This document shows positions 1-8,373 of a DNA stretch of 54,505 nt, in pieces. This stretch comes from Mageeibacillus sp. UBA5747 (GTDB lineage: Bacteria; Bacillota; Clostridia; Saccharofermentanales; UBA5734): positions 382 through 54,886 of the forward strand of contig DIFN01000062.1 in NCBI GenBank assembly GCA_002419145.1, read 5' to 3'. The notes under the pieces are model-generated. The model was not told the origin of the DNA, did no database searches, and worked only from the letters and a program-made list of their open reading frames with translations. The first letter of the stretch is position 1. Every line of letters begins with the position of its first letter. Position numbers and translations under genes: made by a program.

Positions 1-78
1 GTGGAGATGGAGCGCTGCACGGGCTGTACCATATGCGCGACCCTTTGTCCGGATGTCGTCATAACCGTCTATCGATAG
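1..78 (+). CDS. 4Fe-4S ferredoxin subunit of a 2-oxoacid:ferredoxin oxidoreductase (3' end only)
   Basis: The reading frame is open from the first base and stops at TAG 76-78, so only the last 25 residues are visible. They contain a CxxCxxCxxxCP cluster, the signature of a ferredoxin-type [4Fe-4S] site. The stop lies 10 bases before the alpha subunit start, and an AGGAGGT ribosome site overlaps it. The order ferredoxin, alpha, TPP-binding beta, gamma is that of VOR/KOR-type enzymes, where this delta subunit passes electrons to free ferredoxin. The N-terminus is outside the window. Confidence 0.85.
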   Translation: MEMERCTGCTICATLCPDVVITVYR

Positions 79-88
79 GAGGTCCGCC

Positions 89-1162
89 ATGTCTAATCGT
101 GTCCTGATGAAAGGAAACGAAGTTATCGCTGAAGCGGCAGTCCGTGCGGGTTGCCGTCACTATTTCGGGTACCCGATCACCCCACAGACCGAGGTCATGC
201 ATTACATGGCCAAACGTATGCCAGAGGTGGGTGGCACCATGTTGCAGGCAGAGAGCGAAGTCGCTGCGATCAATATGGTCTACGGCGCAGCTGCTGCTGG
301 AGCGCGGGTGATGACGACCAGTTCCAGTCCTGGAATCAGTCTCAAACAGGAAGGTTTTTCCTATATTGCCGGCGCAGAACTGCCGGCCGTCGTGGTCAAT
401 GTGGTCCGTTCTGGCCCTGGCCTGGGAGGCATCCTGCCAGCCCAGGGCGACTATTTCCAGGCGACGAAGGGCGGAGGCCATGGCGATTACCGAAACATTG
501 TCCTCGCACCGGCCAGCATCCAGGAACTCTACGAACTGACAGTCGAAGCTTTCAACCTGGCTGACCGCTACCGCATGCTTTGCTTGATCCTGGGCGACGG
601 TGCGCTGGGCCAGATGATGGAACCAGTCGCATTCAGGGAATCCGAACCGATTGAACCGGTCGAAAAACCTTGGGCCTTGACCGGTCGCAAAGGTCGCGCC
701 GAACATAACACGATCACATCGATCTATATCGAAGCAGACATCATGGAAGCATTCAATGCCAAGCTTCAGGCTAAATATGCCGAAGTGACAGCGCACGAAA
801 CCAGAGTCGAAACCATTAATTGCGAAGGCGCACAGATTATTCTCACGGCGTTTGGCCTGACCAGCCGGATCTGCCGCAATGTCATGAACCTGGCTGCCCG
901 GGAGGGGATCCAGGTTGGCTTGGTCCGGCCGATCACCTTGTGGCCATTCCCCAGCCAGACCTATGCCGATATAGCCGCGCAGCCGTCGGTCAAGGCTTTC
1001 CTCGATATCGAGCTGAACAGTGGCCAGATGGTCGAAGATGTCCGCCTGGCTGTCAATGGCAAAAAACCGGTCCATTTCCACGGCCGCACCGGCGGCAACC
1101 TGCCAACTCAGCAGGAAATCCTGGAGCTGGTCCGTCAGCTGGCAGGGAGGAGCGCCACATGA
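89..1162 (+). CDS. vorB: 2-oxoacid:ferredoxin oxidoreductase alpha subunit (VorB-like)
   Basis: This 357-residue cytoplasmic protein matches the alpha subunit of 2-oxoacid:acceptor oxidoreductases, which convert a 2-oxoacid plus CoA to acyl-CoA, CO2 and reduced ferredoxin. An N-terminal pyrimidine-binding domain carries the GYPITPQTE motif near residue 27, and a domain II follows from about residue 240. AGGAGGT lies just upstream of ATG 89. The stop overlaps the next start as ATGA, so alpha and beta are translationally coupled. The four-gene layout and sequence resemble the branched-chain (3-methyl-2-oxobutanoate) type, but substrate choice cannot be read from sequence; a 2-oxoglutarate role (kor) is the main alternative. 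Confidence 0.9.
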   Translation: MSNRVLMKGNEVIAEAAVRAGCRHYFGYPITPQTEVMHYMAKRMPEVGGTMLQAESEVAAINMVYGAAAAGARVMTTSSSPGISLKQEGFSYIAGAELPAVVVNVVRSGPGLGGILPAQGDYFQATKGGGHGDYRNIVLAPASIQELYELTVEAFNLADRYRMLCLILGDGALGQMMEPVAFRESEPIEPVEKPWALTGRKGRAEHNTITSIYIEADIMEAFNAKLQAKYAEVTAHETRVETINCEGAQIILTAFGLTSRICRNVMNLAAREGIQVGLVRPITLWPFPSQTYADIAAQPSVKAFLDIELNSGQMVEDVRLAVNGKKPVHFHGRTGGNLPTQQEILELVRQLAGRSAT

Positions 1163-1905
1163 AACCAGTCTTTACCCGCACCACCGGCTTGACTGACAAG
1201 CCTTTCCATTACTGCCCTGGCTGCACCCATGGCATCATTCACCGCCTGATCGCTGAGGTCATGGTCGAGATGGATATACTTGACACCACCATTGGTGTAT
1301 CACCTGTCGGCTGCACCTACAACAACTACGAATATTTCGCCTGTGACATGGTCCAGGCCGCCCATGGTCGCGCTCCGGCTGTCGGAACGGCTATCAAGCG
1401 GGTCCATCCGGATAACATGGTCTTTACGTACCAGGGAGATGGTGACCTGGCCGCCATCGGCGCGGCCGAGATCGTCCATGCGGCTGCCCGCGGCGAGAAA
1501 ATTTCCACCTTCTTTGTCAACAATGCCGTCTATGGCATGACTTCCGGTCAGATGGCTCCGACGACACTGATTGGACAGGTGACGACGACATCGCCCTTTG
1601 GTCGCAGACCCGAGTTCGAAGGCTACCCGATCAATGTCAGCGAAATGATCGCGACATTGCGTGGCGCCGTCTATGTCGAGCGTGTCGCGGTCAATGATTT
1701 TGCTCATATCAACAAGGCCAAGAAGGCCATCCGCAAGGCTTTCCGGGTCCAGCAGGAACGCCTGGGCTTTTCCATGGTTGAAATCCTTTCAACTTGCCCG
1801 ACCAACTGGGGCAAAGACCCAGTCTCGTCTTTGCGCTGGATGGAGGATGCCATGTTCAAGCAATACCCGCTCGGAGTCTACCGCGGGCAGGAACTGGAGG
1901 TCTGA
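1159..1905 (+). CDS. vorA: 2-oxoacid:ferredoxin oxidoreductase beta subunit, TPP-binding (VorA-like)
   Basis: This 248-residue subunit binds thiamine pyrophosphate. An N-terminal CPGC motif lies near residue 19. The TPP/Mg signature starts with GDGDL and ends about 30 residues later with the VNNAVYGMTSGQ stretch. The start is ATG 1159, which overlaps the alpha stop by 4 bases; a longer in-frame extension exists upstream but lies inside the alpha gene and resembles no family. The gamma gene starts 3 bases after its stop. It acts with the alpha and gamma subunits in the cytoplasm. Confidence 0.9.
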   Translation: MKPVFTRTTGLTDKPFHYCPGCTHGIIHRLIAEVMVEMDILDTTIGVSPVGCTYNNYEYFACDMVQAAHGRAPAVGTAIKRVHPDNMVFTYQGDGDLAAIGAAEIVHAAARGEKISTFFVNNAVYGMTSGQMAPTTLIGQVTTTSPFGRRPEFEGYPINVSEMIATLRGAVYVERVAVNDFAHINKAKKAIRKAFRVQQERLGFSMVEILSTCPTNWGKDPVSSLRWMEDAMFKQYPLGVYRGQELEV

Positions 1906-1907
1906 CC

Positions 1908-2462
1908 ATGATCGATTTTTCTGTGATCTTGGCCGGTTTCGGTGGCCAAGGCATCTTGTCCGGGGGCAAGTTCATTGCTACTGCAGCCCTGATGGAGGGG
2001 CGCGAGGTTTCCTGGTTCCCGTCCTATGGTCCGGAAATGCGAGGCGGCACGGCTAATTGCAGCGTTGTTGTTTCGGATGAGCCGATTAGTTCGCCCGTCA
2101 TCAATGAAGCCGATGTCCTGATCGTCATGAACGGTCCTTCGCTGGATCGCTTCATCAACCACGTCAAACCTGGTGGCCTTGTGATCTTGGACAGCTCACT
2201 GGTACTGAATCCCCCCACCCGCACGGATGTCCGTGTGTTCCAGATCCCGGCATCGACTCTGGCGGTCGAGGCCGGCAACATCACTTTTGCCATTATCTAC
2301 CTGCTCGGCTGCCTCCAGGCGCAGACCGGCTGCTTCTCCCGCGAGTCCTTTGAAAAAGCCCTTGCTGACGCTTTGCCCACGCGCCATCATCATCTGATCC
2401 CGCAAGAATTGACCGCTTTTGATACCGGCGCAGCTTATCACGAATCCCTATGCCTAAAATAG
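1908..2462 (+). CDS. 2-oxoacid:ferredoxin oxidoreductase gamma subunit
   Basis: This 184-residue protein has the gamma-subunit fold of pyruvate/ketoisovalerate oxidoreductases. The N-terminal GFGGQG motif lies near residue 10, and a Y-G-P-E-M-R-G-G-T sequence follows, typical of the family. ATG 1908 is chosen because GGAGG at 1896-1900 sits 7 bases before it; the frame extends upstream only through the beta gene. It ends the operon and is followed by a strong terminator at 2496. The family completes the catalytic core that binds CoA and the 2-oxoacid. Confidence 0.88.
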   Translation: MIDFSVILAGFGGQGILSGGKFIATAALMEGREVSWFPSYGPEMRGGTANCSVVVSDEPISSPVINEADVLIVMNGPSLDRFINHVKPGGLVILDSSLVLNPPTRTDVRVFQIPASTLAVEAGNITFAIIYLLGCLQAQTGCFSRESFEKALADALPTRHHHLIPQELTAFDTGAAYHESLCLK

Positions 2463-2495
2463 CTAAATAATGACGCAATTAATTGTAAGCTTCAG

Positions 2496-2526
2496 ATAAA
2501 AGGTGGTGTACCCACCTTTTATTTCT
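2496..2526 (+). terminator. Intrinsic terminator of the VOR operon
   Basis: An 11-bp perfect stem (2496-2506 with 2512-2522, loop TGTAC) runs into a T-rich tail. It lies 33 bases after the gamma subunit stop and just before the glgB promoter, separating the two operons. Confidence 0.85.
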
Positions 2527-2553
2527 TGTGCAGGATCACAAATAAGGTATAAT
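2526..2553 (+). promoter_or_regulatory. Promoter of the glycogen operon
   Basis: TATAAT at 2548-2553 is a perfect -10 box. TTGTGC at 2526-2531 is a fair -35 box with 16-bp spacing. It lies between the VOR terminator and glgB, leaving a leader of about 30 bases. Confidence 0.7.
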
Positions 2554-2589
2554 GATTTTAACCGAATCTCGTGCAAAGCAGGTGTGAGT

Positions 2590-4464
2590 ATGGATCAAGC
2601 ATTCTTGTTCAACAATGGCCTCGATTACATGAGCTACAATCTGCTGGGTGCTTTCCCTGCCCCTGATGTCGAGGGCGAGTCAGGCTACCGCTTTGCTGTC
2701 TGGGCCCCACATGCCCGCATGGTAGCCATCGCTGGTACTTTCAATGACTGGAATGTTAAAGCCCATCAGATGGAACGGCTGGGAACGACAGGAATCTGGA
2801 CCGGTTTTGTCCCAGGGGCTACGGACGGCGATCTGTACAAGTACGCCATCACCACCCCTTATGGCAACATCGAACTCAAGGCAGACCCTTTTGCCAGGTG
2901 GAGTGAACTCAGGCCCAATACAGCCTCAGTTCTGTATGATCCAGACGACTACAGCTGGCACGACCAGTCCTGGTTGGACAGTCGCCCGCATGCGTTATCG
3001 GATTTCCCGCTCAATATTTACGAAATTCACCTGGGCTCCTGGCGCTGCCATGAGGATGGCAGTTTCCTGACTTATCGCGAAATTGCCGGTGAGCTGGCCG
3101 ATTATGTCCTGGATATGGGATACAACACGGTCGAACTGATGCCGATCAGCGAACACCCCCTGGATGCTTCGTGGGGGTATCAGGTCACCGGCTACTACAG
3201 TGTGACCAGCCGTTTTGGTTCGCCAGCCGACTTCAAGTACATGATCGACCATCTGCACCAAAAAGGCATCCGGGTTATTCTCGACTGGGTCCCTGCCCAT
3301 TTTCCACGTGATGCCTTCGGTCTGGCCAAATTTGACGGCACTCCTCTCTACGAATATGCTGACGTCCGCATGGGTGAGCATCAGGAATGGGGAACGCTGG
3401 TTTTTGATTTTTCCAAGAAAGAAGTCGTCTCCTTTCTGGTCTCCAATGCATTTTTCTGGCTCCGAGAATTTCACATCGACGGCCTGCGCGTCGATGCTGT
3501 GAGCAGCATGCTCTATCGCAACTATGGCCGGACCGAGTATGTGCCCAATGTCTACGGTGGTACGGAAAACATTGAGGCGATCGATTTTCTGCGCCATCTG
3601 AACGGCACGATCCGGGCCCAGATGCCTGGCGTCCTGATGGTCGCTGAGGAGTCCACCGCCTGGCCGCATGTCACCGAGAGTCCGGAAAACGGCGGCTTGG
3701 GCTTCACCCATAAATGGAACATGGGCTGGATGCATGACACCCTTGACTACATGAGCCGGGACTATGTCTACCGCAAATGGCATCAGAACCAGCTGTCCTT
3801 CTCCCTGATGTATGCCTTTTCCGAGCGGTTCATCCTGCCGTTCTCACATGACGAAGTCGTCCACGGCAAACGTTCACTCCTGGACCGCATGCCAGGTGAT
3901 CTGTGGAAGAAATTCGCCAATCTCCGGACCCTGTATATATATTACATGACCCATCCCGGCGGCAAGCTGATGTTCATGGGCGGCGAATTCGGCCAGTTCA
4001 TCGAGTGGCGCTTCTATGAGCAGCTGGAGTGGTTCCTGCTTGAGTATGAAAACCACCGCCTGCTGCAGCAGTTTGTCCGCACCCTGAACAACCTGTATCT
4101 CAAGCACCCGGCCTTCTGGGCTGACGACCATGACTGGAGCGGCTTTGAGTGGATCAGTGCCGATGATGCCGACAACAGTGTCTACATTTTTGCCCGCAAA
4201 GCCGTGGCTGCTGACCAACTGATTGTGACGGTGATTAACCTCACACCCAACCCGCTGCCCCATTACCGCTTTGGTGTTCCACGCGCTGGCACGTACAAGA
4301 TCCTGCTTAACTCCGATAAGCCAGACTTTGGTGGCAGTGGTTATGACTGTGGCGACCGGGGAGGCTCGTTTACAACCATCGCTGAGACCAGCCATGGCCA
4401 GGATCAGAGCCTCGTGGTCCAGATTCCACCCTTGTGCGGACTGGTGCTGGAGTTCTTGAATTAA
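2590..4464 (+). CDS. glgB: 1,4-alpha-glucan branching enzyme GlgB
   Basis: This 624-residue enzyme makes alpha-1,6 branches in glycogen. A CBM48-type beta domain covers about residues 15-120, followed by a GH13 barrel and a C-terminal beta domain. Catalytic residues are visible: nucleophile D302 in GLRVDAV, acid/base E353 in VAEEST, and D421 in PFSHDEV. The length is usual for the short (GH13_9) branching enzymes. ATG 2590 follows AGGTG; an in-frame GTG at 2584 is possible, and the frame stays open to 2503 without a ribosome site. It is the first gene of the glycogen operon, 65 bases before glgC. Confidence 0.95.
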   Translation: MDQAFLFNNGLDYMSYNLLGAFPAPDVEGESGYRFAVWAPHARMVAIAGTFNDWNVKAHQMERLGTTGIWTGFVPGATDGDLYKYAITTPYGNIELKADPFARWSELRPNTASVLYDPDDYSWHDQSWLDSRPHALSDFPLNIYEIHLGSWRCHEDGSFLTYREIAGELADYVLDMGYNTVELMPISEHPLDASWGYQVTGYYSVTSRFGSPADFKYMIDHLHQKGIRVILDWVPAHFPRDAFGLAKFDGTPLYEYADVRMGEHQEWGTLVFDFSKKEVVSFLVSNAFFWLREFHIDGLRVDAVSSMLYRNYGRTEYVPNVYGGTENIEAIDFLRHLNGTIRAQMPGVLMVAEESTAWPHVTESPENGGLGFTHKWNMGWMHDTLDYMSRDYVYRKWHQNQLSFSLMYAFSERFILPFSHDEVVHGKRSLLDRMPGDLWKKFANLRTLYIYYMTHPGGKLMFMGGEFGQFIEWRFYEQLEWFLLEYENHRLLQQFVRTLNNLYLKHPAFWADDHDWSGFEWISADDADNSVYIFARKAVAADQLIVTVINLTPNPLPHYRFGVPRAGTYKILLNSDKPDFGGSGYDCGDRGGSFTTIAETSHGQDQSLVVQIPPLCGLVLEFLN

Positions 4465-4529
4465 TCAGACGACCGATTCTACGATAGACCGATTGTGCGA
4501 CAGACCGTTTAATTTTAGGAGGGATTTTT

Positions 4530-5792
4530 GTGGCAAGACAAGAAGTGATCGCGATGATTCTCGCAGGCGGGCAAGGCTCGCGACTTGGGACATTGACCAA
4601 GTACCTGGCCAAGCCGGCCGTACCGTTCGGCAGCCGTTACCGGATCATTGACTTCCCGCTGAGCAATTGCATCAACTCAGGAATCGAAACCGTTGGCGTC
4701 CTGACCCAGTATCAACCTCTGGCTTTGAACACTTACATCGGCAACGGCCACCCGTGGGACCTCGACCGCAACAACGGCGGCGCCTTTATCCTGCCGCCGT
4801 ATCAGAGCAGTGCCCGCAGCGACTGGTACAAGGGCACAGCCAACGCCATTTACCAGAATTGCGAGTTCATCGACAGCTATGATCCCAAGCATGTCGTGAT
4901 TCTGTCCGGTGACCACATCTACAAGATGAACTACGCCAAGATGATCCTGTCCCACATTCGCGAAAATGCTGATGCTACCATCGCAGTTTTCGAGGTCCCG
5001 TGGGAAGAAGCCAACCGCTTTGGCATCATGAATACCGATGCCAACAATACCGTCATCGAGTTTGAAGAGAAACCCAAGCAGCCCAAGAGCAACCTGGCTT
5101 CGATGGGTGTTTACGTCTTTAAATGGGATACCCTGCGCCGGATGCTGGTCGAAGACGAGGCCAGATCAGACTCCCACCATGACTTTGGCAAGAACATCAT
5201 TCCCAACATGATCGCGGAAGGCCAGAAACTGATCGCCTACCGTTTCTCCGGCTACTGGAAGGATGTCGGTACCATCGACAGCCTCTGGGAAGCCAACATG
5301 GATCTTCTCGACCAGCCCGAGGAGATCAACCTGATGGATCGCTCCTGGAGGATCTACAGCCGCAATCCGGTCAAGCCCGCCCACTATATCGCCAAGGGTG
5401 CCCGTGTGATCAACAGTGCCCTGACGGACGGCTGCAGCATCTACGGCACCGTTGAGCACTCCGTTCTTTCAAACAGCGTCGTGGTCGAGAAGGGTGCGAT
5501 TGTGCGTGACTCGATCTTGATGCCGGGTGTCACTGTCCAAGCGGGAGCGCTCGTCGACAAATGCATCGTCGGCATGGGCACCATCATCGGCAAGAATGCC
5601 CGGGTTGGTGCCAGCATTGAGGGCGAATGCAAATACACCAATACCAAGCTCTGTTCCAATGGCATTACCGTATTCGAGCGCGGGCTCAAGATCCGTGACG
5701 AAGCCATCATCCCTGGTAACAGCATGGTCGAGCACCAGGATGACCAGGATTCGGACGAGTTCATCGAGTACTCGTTCCGGGTCCACGGATAA
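4530..5792 (+). CDS. glgC: Glucose-1-phosphate adenylyltransferase GlgC
   Basis: This 420-residue protein makes ADP-glucose, the glucosyl donor for glycogen. The nucleotidyltransferase signature GGQGSRL at residues 13-19 is intact, followed by AKPAVPFG. SGDHIYKMNY and the GTIDSLWEAN segment are present, and the C-terminal third is the left-handed beta-helix. The start is GTG 4530 with AGGAGGG about 7 bases upstream. It lies 23 bases before glgD, its usual partner in Firmicutes, and is probably allosterically controlled as part of a GlgC/GlgD complex. Confidence 0.96.
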   Translation: MARQEVIAMILAGGQGSRLGTLTKYLAKPAVPFGSRYRIIDFPLSNCINSGIETVGVLTQYQPLALNTYIGNGHPWDLDRNNGGAFILPPYQSSARSDWYKGTANAIYQNCEFIDSYDPKHVVILSGDHIYKMNYAKMILSHIRENADATIAVFEVPWEEANRFGIMNTDANNTVIEFEEKPKQPKSNLASMGVYVFKWDTLRRMLVEDEARSDSHHDFGKNIIPNMIAEGQKLIAYRFSGYWKDVGTIDSLWEANMDLLDQPEEINLMDRSWRIYSRNPVKPAHYIAKGARVINSALTDGCSIYGTVEHSVLSNSVVVEKGAIVRDSILMPGVTVQAGALVDKCIVGMGTIIGKNARVGASIEGECKYTNTKLCSNGITVFERGLKIRDEAIIPGNSMVEHQDDQDSDEFIEYSFRVHG

Positions 5793-5815
5793 CCGCACTT
5801 GAAGGAGGCAACCGT

Positions 5816-6928
5816 ATGTTTATCAATGCAATGGGCCTGATTCTGGCCGACAATAAAAAAATCCACCTCGGGGAGTTATCCCGTCCGCGTGCCCTGGCCG
5901 CCATGCCGTTTGCCGGCCGTTACCGCATCATTGATTTTATGTTGTCCAACATGGTCAATTCCGGCATCACGAATGTCGGTATCACGGCCATGAACAAATA
6001 CAAATCCCTGATGGACCACCTGGGGACTGGCAGTTCCTGGGACCTTGACCGCAAAATGCAAGGCCTTCAGATCCTGCCGCCGTACATCAATTCATCCAAT
6101 ACCGATTCCAATATTGAGGGGGACGATCTTGTTGGCCTTCTCGATTTTCTGCAGGCTGACGCCCACAAATACGTTATCCTGGCCAATCCGAACGTCATTT
6201 TCAACTCGTCCTTCGTCGAGCTGGTGGCTCGCCACGAGGACAGTGGTGCGGACATGACCGTCATGTATAATCGCGATAGCATCCGCTATGGCTCGCCCAG
6301 TGTCATCCTGGAAATCGACCGCAAAGGTCTGGTCCAGGATATGATGATGAATCCGGCCAAACCATCCAGCAACCGCTGCTCGATGGGTGTCATGGTGATC
6401 AACCGCGAACTGCTCCTGGACCTGGTCAGTGAAATGATCGCCAGAAGCGAAACGGAATTCTCGATCGAGAAGCTGCTGCGCCGCTATGACCAGTTCAAGA
6501 TCCGCGGCATGGAGTTCAAAGGCCTGGTCCTTAGGATCAATTCCGTGGCTACCTATTTCAATGCCACGATGAAGATGCTCGATGATGACACGCGCGAGGA
6601 AATCTTCAACCCAGACCTGCCAGTCTACACCAAAGTCAAGGACGAAGCACCGACGATCTACGACGAGAACAACGAAGTCAGCAACAGCGTCATTTCCGAC
6701 GGCTGCCGCATCCTGGGCAGCGTAACCAACAGCATGATCTTCCGTGGTGCGACCATTTCCCGCCACGCCGTGATCAAGAACAGCATCATCATGCAGGATG
6801 TCTATGTTTCCGAGGGTGTCATTCTGGAGAATGTCATCATTGACAAGAAATGTGTCATCCGTCCTGGTATCAAACTGCTTGGTCAAGCGGACTATCCGGT
6901 TGTCATCGGCAAGGGGGCGATCGTTTGA
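5816..6928 (+). CDS. glgD: Glucose-1-phosphate adenylyltransferase regulatory subunit GlgD
   Basis: This 370-residue GlgC paralogue has the same two-domain plan, but the GGxGxRL nucleotide-binding loop is replaced by a non-matching LADNKKIHLGEL segment. That loss is the hallmark of GlgD, known in Firmicutes as a poorly active partner that modulates GlgC. FAGRYRIIDFMLSNMVNSG and a C-terminal hexapeptide-repeat region are clear. AAGGAGG precedes ATG 5816. Its TGA overlaps the TTG start of glgA. Confidence 0.93.
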   Translation: MFINAMGLILADNKKIHLGELSRPRALAAMPFAGRYRIIDFMLSNMVNSGITNVGITAMNKYKSLMDHLGTGSSWDLDRKMQGLQILPPYINSSNTDSNIEGDDLVGLLDFLQADAHKYVILANPNVIFNSSFVELVARHEDSGADMTVMYNRDSIRYGSPSVILEIDRKGLVQDMMMNPAKPSSNRCSMGVMVINRELLLDLVSEMIARSETEFSIEKLLRRYDQFKIRGMEFKGLVLRINSVATYFNATMKMLDDDTREEIFNPDLPVYTKVKDEAPTIYDENNEVSNSVISDGCRILGSVTNSMIFRGATISRHAVIKNSIIMQDVYVSEGVILENVIIDKKCVIRPGIKLLGQADYPVVIGKGAIV

Positions 6929-8373
6929 AAGTTTTGCTTGTCACATCCGAACTGGCTCCGCTGGCCAAAGCAGGCGGCCTGGGCGATGTTGCCGGAGCCT
7001 TGCCACAGCGTCTGCGCAAGATCGGTGTCGATATTCGCTGTATCTTGCCGTTGTACAAGCAGATCAAGGACAAATACACCAACAAGCTCGAGTTTTTAGG
7101 CTGGAAAATGATTCGCATGGGCTGGCGGACGCTGTACTGTGGCGTCTACCGCATGGACTTCAACGAAGTGCCGATTTACTTCATTGACAATGAATACTAT
7201 TTCGGCCATAGCCAACTCTACATCGAGTACACCTTTGATATCGAGCGGTTCAGCTTCTTCCAGCGCGCCGTGTTGGAAGTCATCGGTGACCTGATGGATT
7301 TCGAACCAGATATCCTGCATCTGAATGACTGGCAGACCGGCATGATCCCAGCCCTGATGGAAGCCCACTACCGCCCCTTTGGTAAATTCACCCAGATGAA
7401 GACGGTCTACACGATCCACAATCTCAAATACCAGGGCATCCATAGCTACGACTTGATTTCAGACATGATGGAACTGCCAGACCGGATCATGTCCGAGTAC
7501 GGTGTGCTCAAGGATGGCGTGCCTAATTTCATGAAAGCGGGCATCGTCTATGCCGACCGAGTGACCACGGTTTCTCCGTCCTATGCCGAAGAAATCATGA
7601 CCGAGTATTTTGGTGAGGGTCTCAACTGGCTGTTGCAAAGCATGGCTTACAAGGTCAGTGGAATCCTGAATGGCATTGATGTCGATTCATACGATCCTGC
7701 CACAGACCCTTACATCGCGGCTCATTACGACCGCAACACCTGGGGCGAGGGTAAAGCTGACTGCAAGGAAGCCTTGCAGAAGGAGCTAGGCCTGACTGTC
7801 GATCCGAACATCCCTCTGGCAGTCATGATCTCGCGCCTGGTCGACCAGAAAGGTGTTGACCTGCTCCTGCGCGTCCTTGATGAAATGCTCGACGACGGTA
7901 TCCAGGTTGCCATTCTTGGCACCGGTGATCCAGATTACGAACATCGCTTCTGGCACATGGGTGCTTTTCGCAGCGGCCGCCTGACTGTCCGGCTCGAATT
8001 CGACCAGGCTTTGTCGCATCGCATGTATGCAGGTGGTGACCTGTTCCTGATGCCATCCCTGTTCGAGCCCTGCGGCTTGTCCCAGATGATCGCGATGCGC
8101 TATGGCACCATCCCGGTTGTCCGGGCCACTGGCGGTCTCAAAGACACCGTCATCCCGTTCAATGTCGAGACCGGTGAGGGGAACGGCTTCTCGTTCCCGA
8201 ACATCAACGCCCATGACTTCCTGTTCCTGACCAAGGATGCCGCCAGGATCTACCGCGAGAAACCCCAGTCCTGGGCCCAGCTGGTAGATAATGCCATGAA
8301 AGGTGACTACTCCTGGGACAAATCAGCTCAGCAGTACAAGGACTTGTTCGAGACCCTGTTAGCCCAGGGTTAA
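6925..8373 (+). CDS. glgA: Glycogen synthase GlgA
   Basis: This 482-residue GT5 glycosyltransferase extends alpha-1,4-glucan using ADP-glucose. The donor-binding KAGGL motif is at residues 15-19 and a C-terminal FEPCGLSQ motif (GT-B fold) is present. The start is TTG 6925, overlapping the glgD stop (TTGA) with AGGGGGC upstream. This gives the usual family length and an N-terminal KVLLVTSELAP; the open frame upstream of it belongs to the glgD region. The next gene follows immediately. Confidence 0.94.
   Translation: MKVLLVTSELAPLAKAGGLGDVAGALPQRLRKIGVDIRCILPLYKQIKDKYTNKLEFLGWKMIRMGWRTLYCGVYRMDFNEVPIYFIDNEYYFGHSQLYIEYTFDIERFSFFQRAVLEVIGDLMDFEPDILHLNDWQTGMIPALMEAHYRPFGKFTQMKTVYTIHNLKYQGIHSYDLISDMMELPDRIMSEYGVLKDGVPNFMKAGIVYADRVTTVSPSYAEEIMTEYFGEGLNWLLQSMAYKVSGILNGIDVDSYDPATDPYIAAHYDRNTWGEGKADCKEALQKELGLTVDPNIPLAVMISRLVDQKGVDLLLRVLDEMLDDGIQVAILGTGDPDYEHRFWHMGAFRSGRLTVRLEFDQALSHRMYAGGDLFLMPSLFEPCGLSQMIAMRYGTIPVVRATGGLKDTVIPFNVETGEGNGFSFPNINAHDFLFLTKDAARIYREKPQSWAQLVDNAMKGDYSWDKSAQQYKDLFETLLAQG

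Noticed and set aside
4465..4529. Short ACCGATT-like repeats between glgB and glgC
   Set aside because: The repeats are short and imperfect and form no operator-like symmetry; they are not stronger than chance in this composition.
6850..6924. Possible N-terminal extension of glgA inside glgD
   Set aside because: The extension does not resemble glycogen synthase, and TTG 6925 has a ribosome site and gives the family length.
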